From positions 2,606 through 66,605 of the forward strand of contig DEUB01000043.1 in assembly GCA_002362385.1 (NCBI GenBank): DNA of 64,000 nt, written 5' to 3'. Made by a program: the position numbers and the translations under genes. This stretch comes from Lachnospiraceae bacterium UBA3273. Lineage in GTDB: Bacteria; Bacillota; Clostridia; Lachnospirales; Lachnospiraceae. Below are positions 27,166-35,017 of this stretch, one piece after another; position 1 is the first letter of the stretch, and every line of letters starts with the position of its first letter. The notes beneath the pieces were generated by a model, which had not been told where the DNA came from, made no database searches, and saw only the letters and a list, made by a program, of their open reading frames with translations.

Positions 27166-28185
27166 CTAATTTTTTGTCAGCGTTTCCAATAAATCCGGCG
27201 AAACATTCAACACGCCGATCTTATCCGCTTTGTCCCCAATCTCCACAAACGCCTTTGCGATCAGGGATCTGCTGTCCATACCGCTTACCGCCAGGGCCTT
27301 GATGATCTCCGTATCCACTCCGGCAAAGGTACCAAGCAATACTTCCGAATCATATGCCTTAGCGTCGGATTTCTTCTTTTCATTTTCCGTCTGCAGATCT
27401 ACCAGCTTGCGGTTTTCTTCCTCTAACCGAATATCGTTTGCAATCTTCTTTGCGTCAAGCTCCGCCTGCTTTTCCTGCATCATACGCTTTGTTTCCATAT
27501 TCTTTTCGTGTTTTTCTTTTTCCTTTTCCGCAATCTTAATTTCCGTATTCAGCTCATTTTCCTTGATCGCCCTTTCCTGCTCGATGGCGCAGTTGCGGCG
27601 TTTATAAACAGCGTCATCCTGCTGTTTTAAAATTTCTTCTCTTGTGGCGGCCTCCAAAGCCCTTCTGGTATCAGGCTGAGGGGTAATACCGAGAATGGAA
27701 ATGGCTATGATCTGCAGACCAAATTCCTGAATGGTCTCATCCGTCTTTAACGCTGCCTTCAACGCCTCCGCCAATTCATCCGCAGATACGATGGCCTCCC
27801 TGATATTCTTTGTGCTAAGGTACTTTGTAATGTAAACCTTTGTCAGATTCATAATGCGTTTTGCCATTTTCTGCTTTGCCTCAAACAGAATATTATCATA
27901 TTCCTTTTTGATCCCTTTATAAGAGAAGTCAACCATGCTTGCCGCCTTTTCATAATCCGCAATGGTGTAGGATATATCTCCCTGCACGTTTATTTTTTGA
28001 AAGTCAGACGTCATAATATCGTCATAGACAAATCCGGTGTCGAACGCCGTTGCGGGAAGCACCATCATGCTGGTGGTCATGGTGTTGTAGAAAAAGGAAA
28101 GCCCCAGCCCCTGTTGTATGACATTGCCTCTTCTGATCTTCATTACATACTCTGTTGGTTCGAATTTTTTGTACTTGATTGCCAT
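27166..28185 (-). CDS. SPFH/band-7 domain protein without membrane anchor
   Basis: 339-aa SPFH (stomatin/prohibitin/flotillin/HflK-C) protein. The band-7 core spans about 10-190, followed by a long charged coiled coil (about 195-280, rich in K, E and N) and a C-terminal flotillin-like helical tail. There is no N-terminal signal or transmembrane helix, unlike most family members, so it is probably cytosolic or peripherally bound. AGGAGG precedes the ATG. It is first in the operon with the NAD-kinase-like and NrtR-like genes, an association that suggests an NAD-linked scaffold role (inference). Confidence 0.85.
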   Translation of the reverse strand: MAIKYKKFEPTEYVMKIRRGNVIQQGLGLSFFYNTMTTSMMVLPATAFDTGFVYDDIMTSDFQKINVQGDISYTIADYEKAASMVDFSYKGIKKEYDNILFEAKQKMAKRIMNLTKVYITKYLSTKNIREAIVSADELAEALKAALKTDETIQEFGLQIIAISILGITPQPDTRRALEAATREEILKQQDDAVYKRRNCAIEQERAIKENELNTEIKIAEKEKEKHEKNMETKRMMQEKQAELDAKKIANDIRLEEENRKLVDLQTENEKKKSDAKAYDSEVLLGTFAGVDTEIIKALAVSGMDSRSLIAKAFVEIGDKADKIGVLNVSPDLLETLTKN

Positions 28186-28236
28186 AATAATCTCCTCCTT
28201 TTCAATTCCCGGATATCATGTATTTACTCTTGAATT

Positions 28237-28259
28237 GATATTATCATTTTAATAATATC
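28237..28259. promoter_or_regulatory. Downstream 23-bp palindromic operator (SPFH-NADK-NrtR operon)
   Basis: GATATTA-N9-TAATATC is a perfect 7-bp inverted repeat. It lies downstream of the operon -10 box, around the expected transcript start. Its sequence is nearly identical to the reverse complement of the second site at 28276-28298. Confidence 0.65.
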
Positions 28260-28273
28260 TTTGACTTGTGTTT

Positions 28274-28302
28274 ATGATATTACCAAAATGATAATATGTC
28301 AA
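28274..28302 (-). promoter_or_regulatory. Promoter of SPFH-NADK-NrtR operon with embedded operator
   Basis: Minus strand TTGACA (28297-28302), 17-bp spacer and TATCAT (28274-28279). The spacer is filled by the second palindromic site (28276-28298, GATATTA-N9-TAATATG). One site between -35 and -10 and one just downstream is a classical repression layout, and the operon encodes a likely repressor (the NrtR-like protein). Confidence 0.7.
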
Positions 28303-28351
28303 GGGCTTTTTGTAATTTGCCTGTAATCTTTTATAAAAAATCAAAAATGTA

Positions 28352-28382
28352 TTGACTCTTACGCAGCGTCATAGCCTATAAT
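28352..28382 (+). promoter_or_regulatory. MerR-type promoter of the DUF2268 gene
   Basis: TTGACT (28352-28357) and TATAAT (28377-28382) are separated by 19 bp. The spacer contains the partial dyad CTTACGCAGCGTCATAG. Overlong 19-20 bp spacers with a central dyad are typical of promoters activated by MerR-family regulators by DNA untwisting. No MerR gene lies in the window. Confidence 0.55.
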
Positions 28383-28414
28383 GATGCAATCAGGAAAGAA
28401 TTGAGGAAAAAGTT

Positions 28415-29323
28415 ATGATTGTGAAAAGTGTATACTCGCCGGATGTTTACAGAAAAATAATGAATGCGGACCAGGATAAAAAGGATGATATATACCGCTA
28501 CGAATTGATGCTTCCTTTTAAGGGCAAATGGGATTGCTATCATATCCCCATCAAAGCCTCTAAAAAAGGTGCTTATGACATTATCATGGCTAATAACAGG
28601 ATGGGACTTTTTCCTCCGTCCAAAGTGAATTTGACAACAAAGGATTGGATTGATGCCATTTCCGATCAGAATTTATGGGATGCCTGTCAAAAATCCATCG
28701 AAAACGCTCTGGAGCGGTTTATCAGAAAGGGAATTGAACTCAAAGTTTCCGAGTATCTGTTTTCTGTTTTTTTGGCAGATCCGGAAAATGCTTATACAAT
28801 AATGAATGAGGGCTATTGTGGGGACGGAGGCATTCCCGGCTTCGTCATGGGATGGCTGATCCCAAATGAAAACAATCTGAAAAAGCTTCCTGCCGCACTT
28901 GCACATGAAACAAATCATAATGTCAGATACCAGTTTATCAAATGGACGAACGACATAACCCTGGGCGAAATGCTTGTGGGAGAAGGTTTGGCGGAGAACT
29001 ATGCTACGGCCATATACGGCGAAGAATTCCTCGGACCATGGGTAGCAAAAACAGATCCCGAACTGCTGCCGCTGATAAAAGAGATCATCTATGACGGTCT
29101 GAATGCAACAGGTTTTGAAAACATCACAGCCTATTTATACGGCGATGAGATGGCCAGAATGCAACATTTTCCCGAAGCAGGTCTGCCCTATTGTGCGGGA
29201 TATGCCGTGGGGTATCATCTGATCAGATATTATCTGCAAAAAACCGGTATCAGCATTGAGGAAGCTACAATTCTTCCCCACGAAGAAATATTAAAAGAGG
29301 TTGAGGAATTTTGGAAAATGTGA
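28415..29323 (+). CDS. DUF2268 predicted Zn-dependent protease
   Basis: 302-aa cytosolic protein of the DUF2268 group (predicted metalloproteases, YjaZ-like). The zinc motif AHETNH (163-168) provides HExxH, with a following conserved VGEGLAEN (188-195) likely giving the third ligand. There is no signal peptide. GAGG precedes the ATG. It is divergent from the SPFH operon and is transcribed from a 19-bp-spacer promoter; its 3' end is 11 bp from the convergent nucleoside phosphorylase stop. Substrate unknown. Confidence 0.82.
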   Translation: MIVKSVYSPDVYRKIMNADQDKKDDIYRYELMLPFKGKWDCYHIPIKASKKGAYDIIMANNRMGLFPPSKVNLTTKDWIDAISDQNLWDACQKSIENALERFIRKGIELKVSEYLFSVFLADPENAYTIMNEGYCGDGGIPGFVMGWLIPNENNLKKLPAALAHETNHNVRYQFIKWTNDITLGEMLVGEGLAENYATAIYGEEFLGPWVAKTDPELLPLIKEIIYDGLNATGFENITAYLYGDEMARMQHFPEAGLPYCAGYAVGYHLIRYYLQKTGISIEEATILPHEEILKEVEEFWKM

Positions 29324-29334
29324 TGCGTCCCCGT

Positions 29335-30096
29335 CTATTCCCCCTTATCCTCCCGGATCAGCCTCCGGATCGCCTCCACGCTGACCCTGATGGCCTTGGT
29401 CATATCCTTACAGGTAGGATTATCAAACCCCTTCTTTTCCCTCTCCTGATTCCATAAAACATTCAACACGCATCCGGCCCTTGCCTTCAGGATCTGAGCC
29501 ACAATAAACAATGCGGCGCTCTCCATCTCCGACGCCAGACAGTCCGCCTTGATCCATGCCTGCCATTTGCTCAAAAGTTCATCTCCTGACGGCATACGTT
29601 CCGGGCTGTGCTGTCCGTAAAAGGAATCTTTACACTGTACGATTCCGGTATGGTATGTCATATCAAACCCTTTTGCACTCTCCACAAGGGCGTTGGTCAC
29701 TTCCAGATTTGCCACCGCCGGAAACTCTATGGGAACATACTCTTTGGAGGTTCCCTCCATCCTGACGGCTCCGGTCGCAATTACCAGGTCTCCGCCCTTT
29801 ACTCTTTCCGCCATTCCTCCGCAGGTGCCTATCCGCAGGAAATTGCGCACCCCCGACTGATACAGCTCCTCTACTGCAATAGCGGTAGACGGTCCGCCCA
29901 TCCCTGTGGACATTACCAGTACCGGCTCATTTTCCAATGTACCGATCCAGGAGGTATATTCCCGGTTTTTTGCATAAAATCTGGGTTTATCCAAATATGC
30001 GGCAATTTTTTCCACCCTCCCCGGATCTCCCGGCAAAATCACATATTTTGCTCCGTGTTCGTCTCCAAAACCGATATGATAAAGCTTCTCGCCCAT
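29335..30096 (-). CDS. Nucleoside phosphorylase (uridine phosphorylase-like)
   Basis: 253-aa phosphorylase of the PNP/UDP family, splitting nucleosides to base and ribose 1-phosphate. Signatures include YVILPGDPGRVEKIA, MSTGMGGPSTAIAVEEL, FLRIGTCGGM and a C-terminal ASEMESAALFIVA. The overall pattern is closest to uridine phosphorylase. The start MGEKLYH is chosen because GGGAGG lies 8 nt upstream; the open frame extends 39 codons further. It is the last gene of a cluster with a BMP-type nucleoside ABC importer and a flavoenzyme, so it probably processes imported nucleosides. Confidence 0.9.
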   Translation of the reverse strand: MGEKLYHIGFGDEHGAKYVILPGDPGRVEKIAAYLDKPRFYAKNREYTSWIGTLENEPVLVMSTGMGGPSTAIAVEELYQSGVRNFLRIGTCGGMAERVKGGDLVIATGAVRMEGTSKEYVPIEFPAVANLEVTNALVESAKGFDMTYHTGIVQCKDSFYGQHSPERMPSGDELLSKWQAWIKADCLASEMESAALFIVAQILKARAGCVLNVLWNQEREKKGFDNPTCKDMTKAIRVSVEAIRRLIREDKGE

Positions 30097-30212
30097 TCTC
30101 TTGCCTCCCAAAATTCTCTGTAAAACTTTTTCCCTGCGGTGCTTATCTGTCAGGTAACCCTCAAAACTTTGCCCGGTCCCATAGTCCCATGACCCATAAG
30201 CAGACGCATCCA

Positions 30213-32093
30213 TTATCCTTCAGTCCTTTTGCAGCTTTCGTATGCATTCCATGCGTCTTCGCTGCATTCCAGAATACGCATTGCCCCTTTAACGCTTCCA
30301 ACAGGAACGGCCTTTTCAAAAGCCGCCAGCATTGCCCGGTTTTCCACATAGCCAAAGCTCTGGATGATCAACTCCGTATCGGGGCATACTTTTAAAATAT
30401 CCTCTTCCGACTCAATTTTATGATCCGTATAAATTTTTATACCCAAATCCTTAATTTCCGCCTTCATTCGGTCAATGACCGTATCTCCCACTCCGAGGCC
30501 TGCGGTTTCGCTTTCTTCAAATACCGTGACATCCTTATTTAACATTGCCAAATGTCTTGCCGCTTCCAGACCGATATATCCGCCTCCCGCCACAGCGATC
30601 CGCTTTTTTTCCGGAATGGACAACAATGCTTCCGAAGCCTCTAACACCGGAAGCTTCACGGCTTTGATCTTATCCTGGGAGCTTCCCGCAGCAACAAATA
30701 CACGCTCAAAACCGTACTCTTCCAAATCTTTATGGGAAAAGACTTTTTTCTTTACCCATTTTATATCCAGCTGTTTTAACATCCGCTCCGCTTCTTTCAT
30801 AGGGAGGGCAAAGTTTTCCCTGTCTTTTGGAAGAGACATAGCGCGAAGCTTTCCTCCGATATGCTCGTCAAAAACTGTGACCTCATGCCCTGCTTCTGCC
30901 AGAAATCGGGCCAGATTCAGGCCTGCAATGCCGGCCCCCACGATCCCGATCTTTTCAGGCCGTTTTGTTTTTTCAATCTCCCGTATTCCTTCGAATCCCG
31001 TCTGGGGATTAAAAATACATTTTACATCTTTAGATATGAAAATACGTCCCAGGCAGCCCTGGTTGCATCCGGTACAAAAACGTATCTCTTCCTCTCTATG
31101 TTCTTTGATCTTGCGGATGATCTCCGGGTCCGCAATAAAACCGCGGCCTACGGCCACAATATCAGCATCGTCCTTCTCAACGGTATCACGGATCAGCTCT
31201 GCCGTATTTAACCGCCCGGCGACCATGACCGGAATGGACAGAATTTCTTTCAGTTTTCTGGCATATCCCCGAAGGAATCCCGAGGGAATGTGCATGGGCT
31301 GTATCATATATTCCATACTGTCATAGCTTCCGGCGCTTACGCTTAAGACATCCGCGCCTGCCGCTTCAACTGCCTTGCAGATCCCTATGGCTTCTTCAAA
31401 TCCCAGGCCGCCCTCCAGATATTCCTCAACGCTTAAGCGGACTCCTACCGGCGCCTTTCCGTCCACTTCATCTAAAACGGCCTTAAGGACTTCCAGCGGA
31501 TACCGCATTCTGTTTTCCGGCGAACCGCCGTACTCATCCGTTCTCCGATTGGAATAAGGCGATAAGAAGCTATGGAGCAGATACCCGTGGGCAAAGTGGA
31601 CTTCGATGAGATCAAAACCCAGATCCAAGGCCCTTCTTGCGGCAATCCTGAATTTCTCCTTTATCCTTTCCAGATCCTCCTTATCCATTTCCTTAGGAGG
31701 CGCTAAGTTCTCAAAAATGCGGCAATTCACGGGACTGGGCGCAACAGGCGTAAAAAGATCGTCATGCCCGATCTGACGGCCGGCATGGTATAACTGCGTA
31801 GCAGCCTTACAGCCCTTCTTATGGAGTCTTTCCACCAGCTCCCCTAAGCCGGGCAGCCTGGTTTCATCAAAGATCTCCAGCTGGGAAGGCACGCCCTTTC
31901 CGTCAAAATCAACGGCCACAGAGCCTGTAAAGATCAACCCGCACTCATTTTCCGCACACTTTTCCAGAAAACGGATGAGCCTTTCGGTAACCAGGCCTCC
32001 TGCCTTTGCATATCCGTTTTCTATCGGTGCAAAAGCAACCCTGTTTTTTAAGGTAAGCTTTCCTATCTGAACTTCTGAAAACAAATCCGCCAT
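30213..32093 (-). CDS. Fe-S flavoenzyme of the Old Yellow Enzyme/2,4-dienoyl-CoA reductase family
   Basis: 626-aa multi-domain NAD(P)H-dependent reductase. An N-terminal FMN TIM barrel (about 1-330) has the HFAHGYLLHSFLSPY active-site stretch. A [4Fe-4S] site follows with Cys340, Cys343, Cys347 and Cys359, then an FAD/NAD(P)H module with GAGIAG (386-391) and a second GGGYIG. Family members reduce enoyl or dienoyl-CoA, bile acid intermediates or other enones. The start MADLFSE has GGGAGGG six bases upstream. Its place between a nucleoside importer and a nucleoside phosphorylase suggests a nucleoside- or base-derived substrate, which is inference only. Confidence 0.9.
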   Translation of the reverse strand: MADLFSEVQIGKLTLKNRVAFAPIENGYAKAGGLVTERLIRFLEKCAENECGLIFTGSVAVDFDGKGVPSQLEIFDETRLPGLGELVERLHKKGCKAATQLYHAGRQIGHDDLFTPVAPSPVNCRIFENLAPPKEMDKEDLERIKEKFRIAARRALDLGFDLIEVHFAHGYLLHSFLSPYSNRRTDEYGGSPENRMRYPLEVLKAVLDEVDGKAPVGVRLSVEEYLEGGLGFEEAIGICKAVEAAGADVLSVSAGSYDSMEYMIQPMHIPSGFLRGYARKLKEILSIPVMVAGRLNTAELIRDTVEKDDADIVAVGRGFIADPEIIRKIKEHREEEIRFCTGCNQGCLGRIFISKDVKCIFNPQTGFEGIREIEKTKRPEKIGIVGAGIAGLNLARFLAEAGHEVTVFDEHIGGKLRAMSLPKDRENFALPMKEAERMLKQLDIKWVKKKVFSHKDLEEYGFERVFVAAGSSQDKIKAVKLPVLEASEALLSIPEKKRIAVAGGGYIGLEAARHLAMLNKDVTVFEESETAGLGVGDTVIDRMKAEIKDLGIKIYTDHKIESEEDILKVCPDTELIIQSFGYVENRAMLAAFEKAVPVGSVKGAMRILECSEDAWNAYESCKRTEG

Positions 32094-32154
32094 ATGATAC
32101 CCTCCCGCAATATTTCTTACATTTTCCAAGATCTTTTGCTGTTCTCCACAGCCT

Positions 32155-33213
32155 TTACTCTTTACTTTCTTTTATTGCCTTCCTTGTCCCTTTTGTGACA
32201 AATGGCAGTTTCTTTACCGTTACCACAACGATAATAACGCCGATCATGACGTCCACCAGTGAACGGGGTACTTTTCCAAACATTTCCATGGTCTTCGCAC
32301 CGCTCTGGAGGCAGCTTAAGAAAAATGCCGCAACCGGAATCAAGGGGAAGGAATTGCCCGCCATAAGGGATATGACAATGCCGTCGAAGCCTACGCTGGG
32401 AGCAAAATCTATCACAAACCGGTGGAAAACGCCTATGATCTCCAAGGCTCCGCCTGCCCCGGCTATAGCCCCGCTTATGGCCATGGCCAGAAGCTGCCGG
32501 TTCTTTACGTTAACGCCCGTATAACGGGCGGCAACCGGATTCACGCCTACGACTTCCGTCTCATAACCGGAAACCGTCCATCTGCTCCAATACCATACAA
32601 TTCCCGTTACCACAAGGGCAAAAATAATTTCCGTAGTCAGTTCGCTTCCTTTTACAAGCGTCGTCAGGGAAACGCCCTCCGGTATATTGGCCGTAGAGCC
32701 GCTCTCCCCTACTGCGCCGGGCACATAGAAAGGCACACGTACCAGAAATTCCGTAAAATATACTGCAATATAGTTAAACATCAATGTGGTCACAACTTCA
32801 CTGCACCGGAAACGGACCTTTAACACTGCAGGGATCAGCGCCCACAGCATACCTCCCGCCATTCCGGCGATCAGACCCAAAACAATGAGCAGCCATCCCG
32901 GAAGGGAAGGAAACAGAAGGGAAACGGCTGTTGCGCAGACAGCGCCCAGATAGAACTGACCCTGACCCCCGGCATTAAACATCTGCCCTCTTAAAGCTAC
33001 CGAAAATGTCAGCGCCATCATAATAAGGGGCGCCATCATCCGGACCGTACGGGCAAAATTCATTTTATTACCCACTGCTCCCTGGGCCAGCTTTGAAAAA
33101 GCAAGTCCTACATCCTTATGGGCAATGAGCAGCATCACAATGCTGATTCCAAGGGCGCATACAATTACAAAGACCGCGATCATCATCGTGGAGATCATCT
33201 TTTGTTTTTTCAT
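32155..33213 (-). CDS. Nucleoside-type ABC transporter permease (YufP/NupP-like)
   Basis: 352-aa polytopic permease of the branched-chain/BMP-linked importer family (BPD_transp_2). Around nine hydrophobic segments are present, with the cytoplasmic motif VVGVNPVAARYTGVNV and FDGIVISLMAGNSFPL typical of YufP/BmpC-type permeases. It begins 4 nt after the ATPase stop. Together with the second permease, the duplicated ATPase and the BMP lipoprotein it forms a complete importer, probably for purine or pyrimidine nucleosides. Confidence 0.9.
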   Translation of the reverse strand: MKKQKMISTMMIAVFVIVCALGISIVMLLIAHKDVGLAFSKLAQGAVGNKMNFARTVRMMAPLIMMALTFSVALRGQMFNAGGQGQFYLGAVCATAVSLLFPSLPGWLLIVLGLIAGMAGGMLWALIPAVLKVRFRCSEVVTTLMFNYIAVYFTEFLVRVPFYVPGAVGESGSTANIPEGVSLTTLVKGSELTTEIIFALVVTGIVWYWSRWTVSGYETEVVGVNPVAARYTGVNVKNRQLLAMAISGAIAGAGGALEIIGVFHRFVIDFAPSVGFDGIVISLMAGNSFPLIPVAAFFLSCLQSGAKTMEMFGKVPRSLVDVMIGVIIVVVTVKKLPFVTKGTRKAIKESKE

Positions 33214-33217
33214 CTTT

Positions 33218-34756
33218 TTACCCCCTTCCGAACATGAGCTCGCCTAAACGCTCTTCCGTAGCTTCCCCGGCATCTAAGACACCGCTGATCTTTCCGTCAT
33301 ACATGACCACAATGCGGTCGCTCAATTCCAGGATCTCATCCAGGTCGGCAGAAACCAGCAAAACGCTGCCGCCTTCCTTTTTTACATTTAACAGACACTC
33401 CCTGATGTATTTACTGCTGCCAATATCCACACCTCTGGTAGGCTGGCATGCAACCACGATCTTAGGGTCTCTGTTCAGCTCTCTTGCTACAACGATCTTC
33501 TGCATATTTCCGCCGGAAAGATTGGCAACGGCTTCTTTTCGGCTCTTTATTTTAACAGAATAGGATTTGATCAGTTCTTCGCTGATCCTCTCTGCTTCTT
33601 TCCAGTTAAGTCTGCCCTTTTTCTTAACAGGCTCTTTATTGTGGATACCCAGTATCAGATTCTTTTCGGCGGACAGGGGCAGGGCGAGACCTTCCGTCAT
33701 CCGGTCCTCGGGAATATGGGCAAGGCCTTTCTTCATCCTTTCTTCAATGGAACAGCCCGTAATATCCTCCCCTTCAAAAATAACCGCTCCGCCCTTTACT
33801 TCCTGGGCGCCTACGATCGCATCTACAAGGGTGCTCTGACCGTTTCCTTCCACGCCGGCAACGCCTACCACTTCTCCCTTATGAAGGCAGAAAGAGATAT
33901 CGTCAATGGCCACACATCCGGCATTTCCCGCCTGTAAGTCCGTTATCATCAGGCTGATTTCTTTTTCCCCGTCCTCTGAAGTTCTCTGCAGCGGCTCTAA
34001 TTCTCTTCCTATCATCATATAAGCCACATCTTTTGCGGTAACGTCATCCCGGTTTACCGTATTGACTAACACGCCGTCCCTTAAAGCGCTGATCTTATCG
34101 GATATTTCCATAACTTCCCTTAATTTATGGGAGATAAAAATAACCGTATGGTCATTTTTAATCAACAGCCGGATCGTGGAAAACAGCTCCTTCGTTTCCT
34201 GGGGCGTGAGGATCGCCGTAGGCTCGTCCAGAATGATGACCTTTGCCCCGCGGTACAAGATCTTCAAAATCTCCACTCTCTGCTTCATGCCCACGGAAAT
34301 ATCCTGGATCTTCGCATCCAGATCCACCTCTAATCCGAAATCCTCCATGATCTTTGTGATCTCCGGACGGAAGCTTTCCGGCCTCCATATCTTTTCGCCC
34401 TTGGGGGGCAGCCCCAGCACAATATTCTCCATTACCGTAAAAGAAGGCACCAGCATAAAATGTTGATGTACCATTCCGATTCCCCGGGCAATGGCGTCAT
34501 GAGGGCTTTTTATCTCGATTTTTTCTCCTTCATAATAAATGCTTCCTGAATCCGGGCGGGTCATACCATAGAGAATATTCATCAGCGTTGATTTTCCCGC
34601 ACCGTTTTCGCCCACGATCGAATGCACGTCTCCCCGCCTGATCGTTAAGTTAATATCTTTATTGGCATATACGCTGCCAAAATGTTTTTCGATATTTTCT
34701 AATTTAATGACTTCATCCATAGTATGCACATCCATTTCAAAAAACTTTTCAGTCAT
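33218..34756 (-). CDS. Nucleoside-type ABC transporter duplicated ATPase (YufO/NupO-like)
   Basis: About 512 aa with two fused ABC domains, as in ribose and nucleoside importers. The first has Walker A VGENGAGKST, signature SVGMKQRVE and Walker B VIILDEPTAIL. The second has a variant Walker A GVEGNGQST and signature LSGGNMQK, as usual for this family. The start is uncertain: MTEKFF (used here) sits right after a hairpin that holds the only GGGG-type RBS, while MDEVIKLENI (end 34720) matches homologue starts but lacks an RBS. It has a separate promoter from the BMP lipoprotein. Confidence 0.92.
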   Translation of the reverse strand: MTEKFFEMDVHTMDEVIKLENIEKHFGSVYANKDINLTIRRGDVHSIVGENGAGKSTLMNILYGMTRPDSGSIYYEGEKIEIKSPHDAIARGIGMVHQHFMLVPSFTVMENIVLGLPPKGEKIWRPESFRPEITKIMEDFGLEVDLDAKIQDISVGMKQRVEILKILYRGAKVIILDEPTAILTPQETKELFSTIRLLIKNDHTVIFISHKLREVMEISDKISALRDGVLVNTVNRDDVTAKDVAYMMIGRELEPLQRTSEDGEKEISLMITDLQAGNAGCVAIDDISFCLHKGEVVGVAGVEGNGQSTLVDAIVGAQEVKGGAVIFEGEDITGCSIEERMKKGLAHIPEDRMTEGLALPLSAEKNLILGIHNKEPVKKKGRLNWKEAERISEELIKSYSVKIKSRKEAVANLSGGNMQKIVVARELNRDPKIVVACQPTRGVDIGSSKYIRECLLNVKKEGGSVLLVSADLDEILELSDRIVVMYDGKISGVLDAGEATEERLGELMFGRG

Positions 34757-34757
34757 A

Positions 34758-34789
34758 CGGATACCCCGCCCTAAAAAGCAGGGCATCCG
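34758..34789 (-). other. Hairpin covering the ATPase ribosome binding site
   Basis: CGGAT/ATCCG and GCCCT/AGGGC form a two-part stem with a five-base bulge containing the GGGG Shine-Dalgarno candidate on the minus strand. It ends two bases before the MTEKFF start codon. It could limit translation of the ATPase relative to other importer subunits. Confidence 0.4.
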
Positions 34790-34817
34790 CAGTTCATTAG
34801 ATTTTTCAATTAAACCA

Positions 34818-34845
34818 ATTGTATATTTATATGATTTTTTGTCTA
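34818..34845 (-). promoter_or_regulatory. Internal promoter before the nucleoside ATPase gene
   Basis: Minus strand TAGACA (34840-34845), 16-bp spacer, TACAAT (34818-34823). It lies within an AT-rich gap (34757-35017) between the BMP lipoprotein and ATPase genes that contains no gene and no recognised purine riboswitch. Confidence 0.45.
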
Positions 34846-35017
34846 TATGCGCTTTTTCTTTAAACTGACAATTTCGTTATGCTTACTACCTGAATTTTTT
34901 ATTAACTATTTATTAGCACATACTGACTATACGTTTACACAACTAATTGTTTGCACATACAAATAGTGTACTATTGCATCTATTCGTATATATTTTATAC
35001 TCTTTGTATAGGAATCT

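Noticed and set aside
34757..35017. Purine riboswitch in the nucleoside transporter leader
   Set aside because: No conserved xpt-type core was found; the region is just AT-rich with a promoter-like pair.
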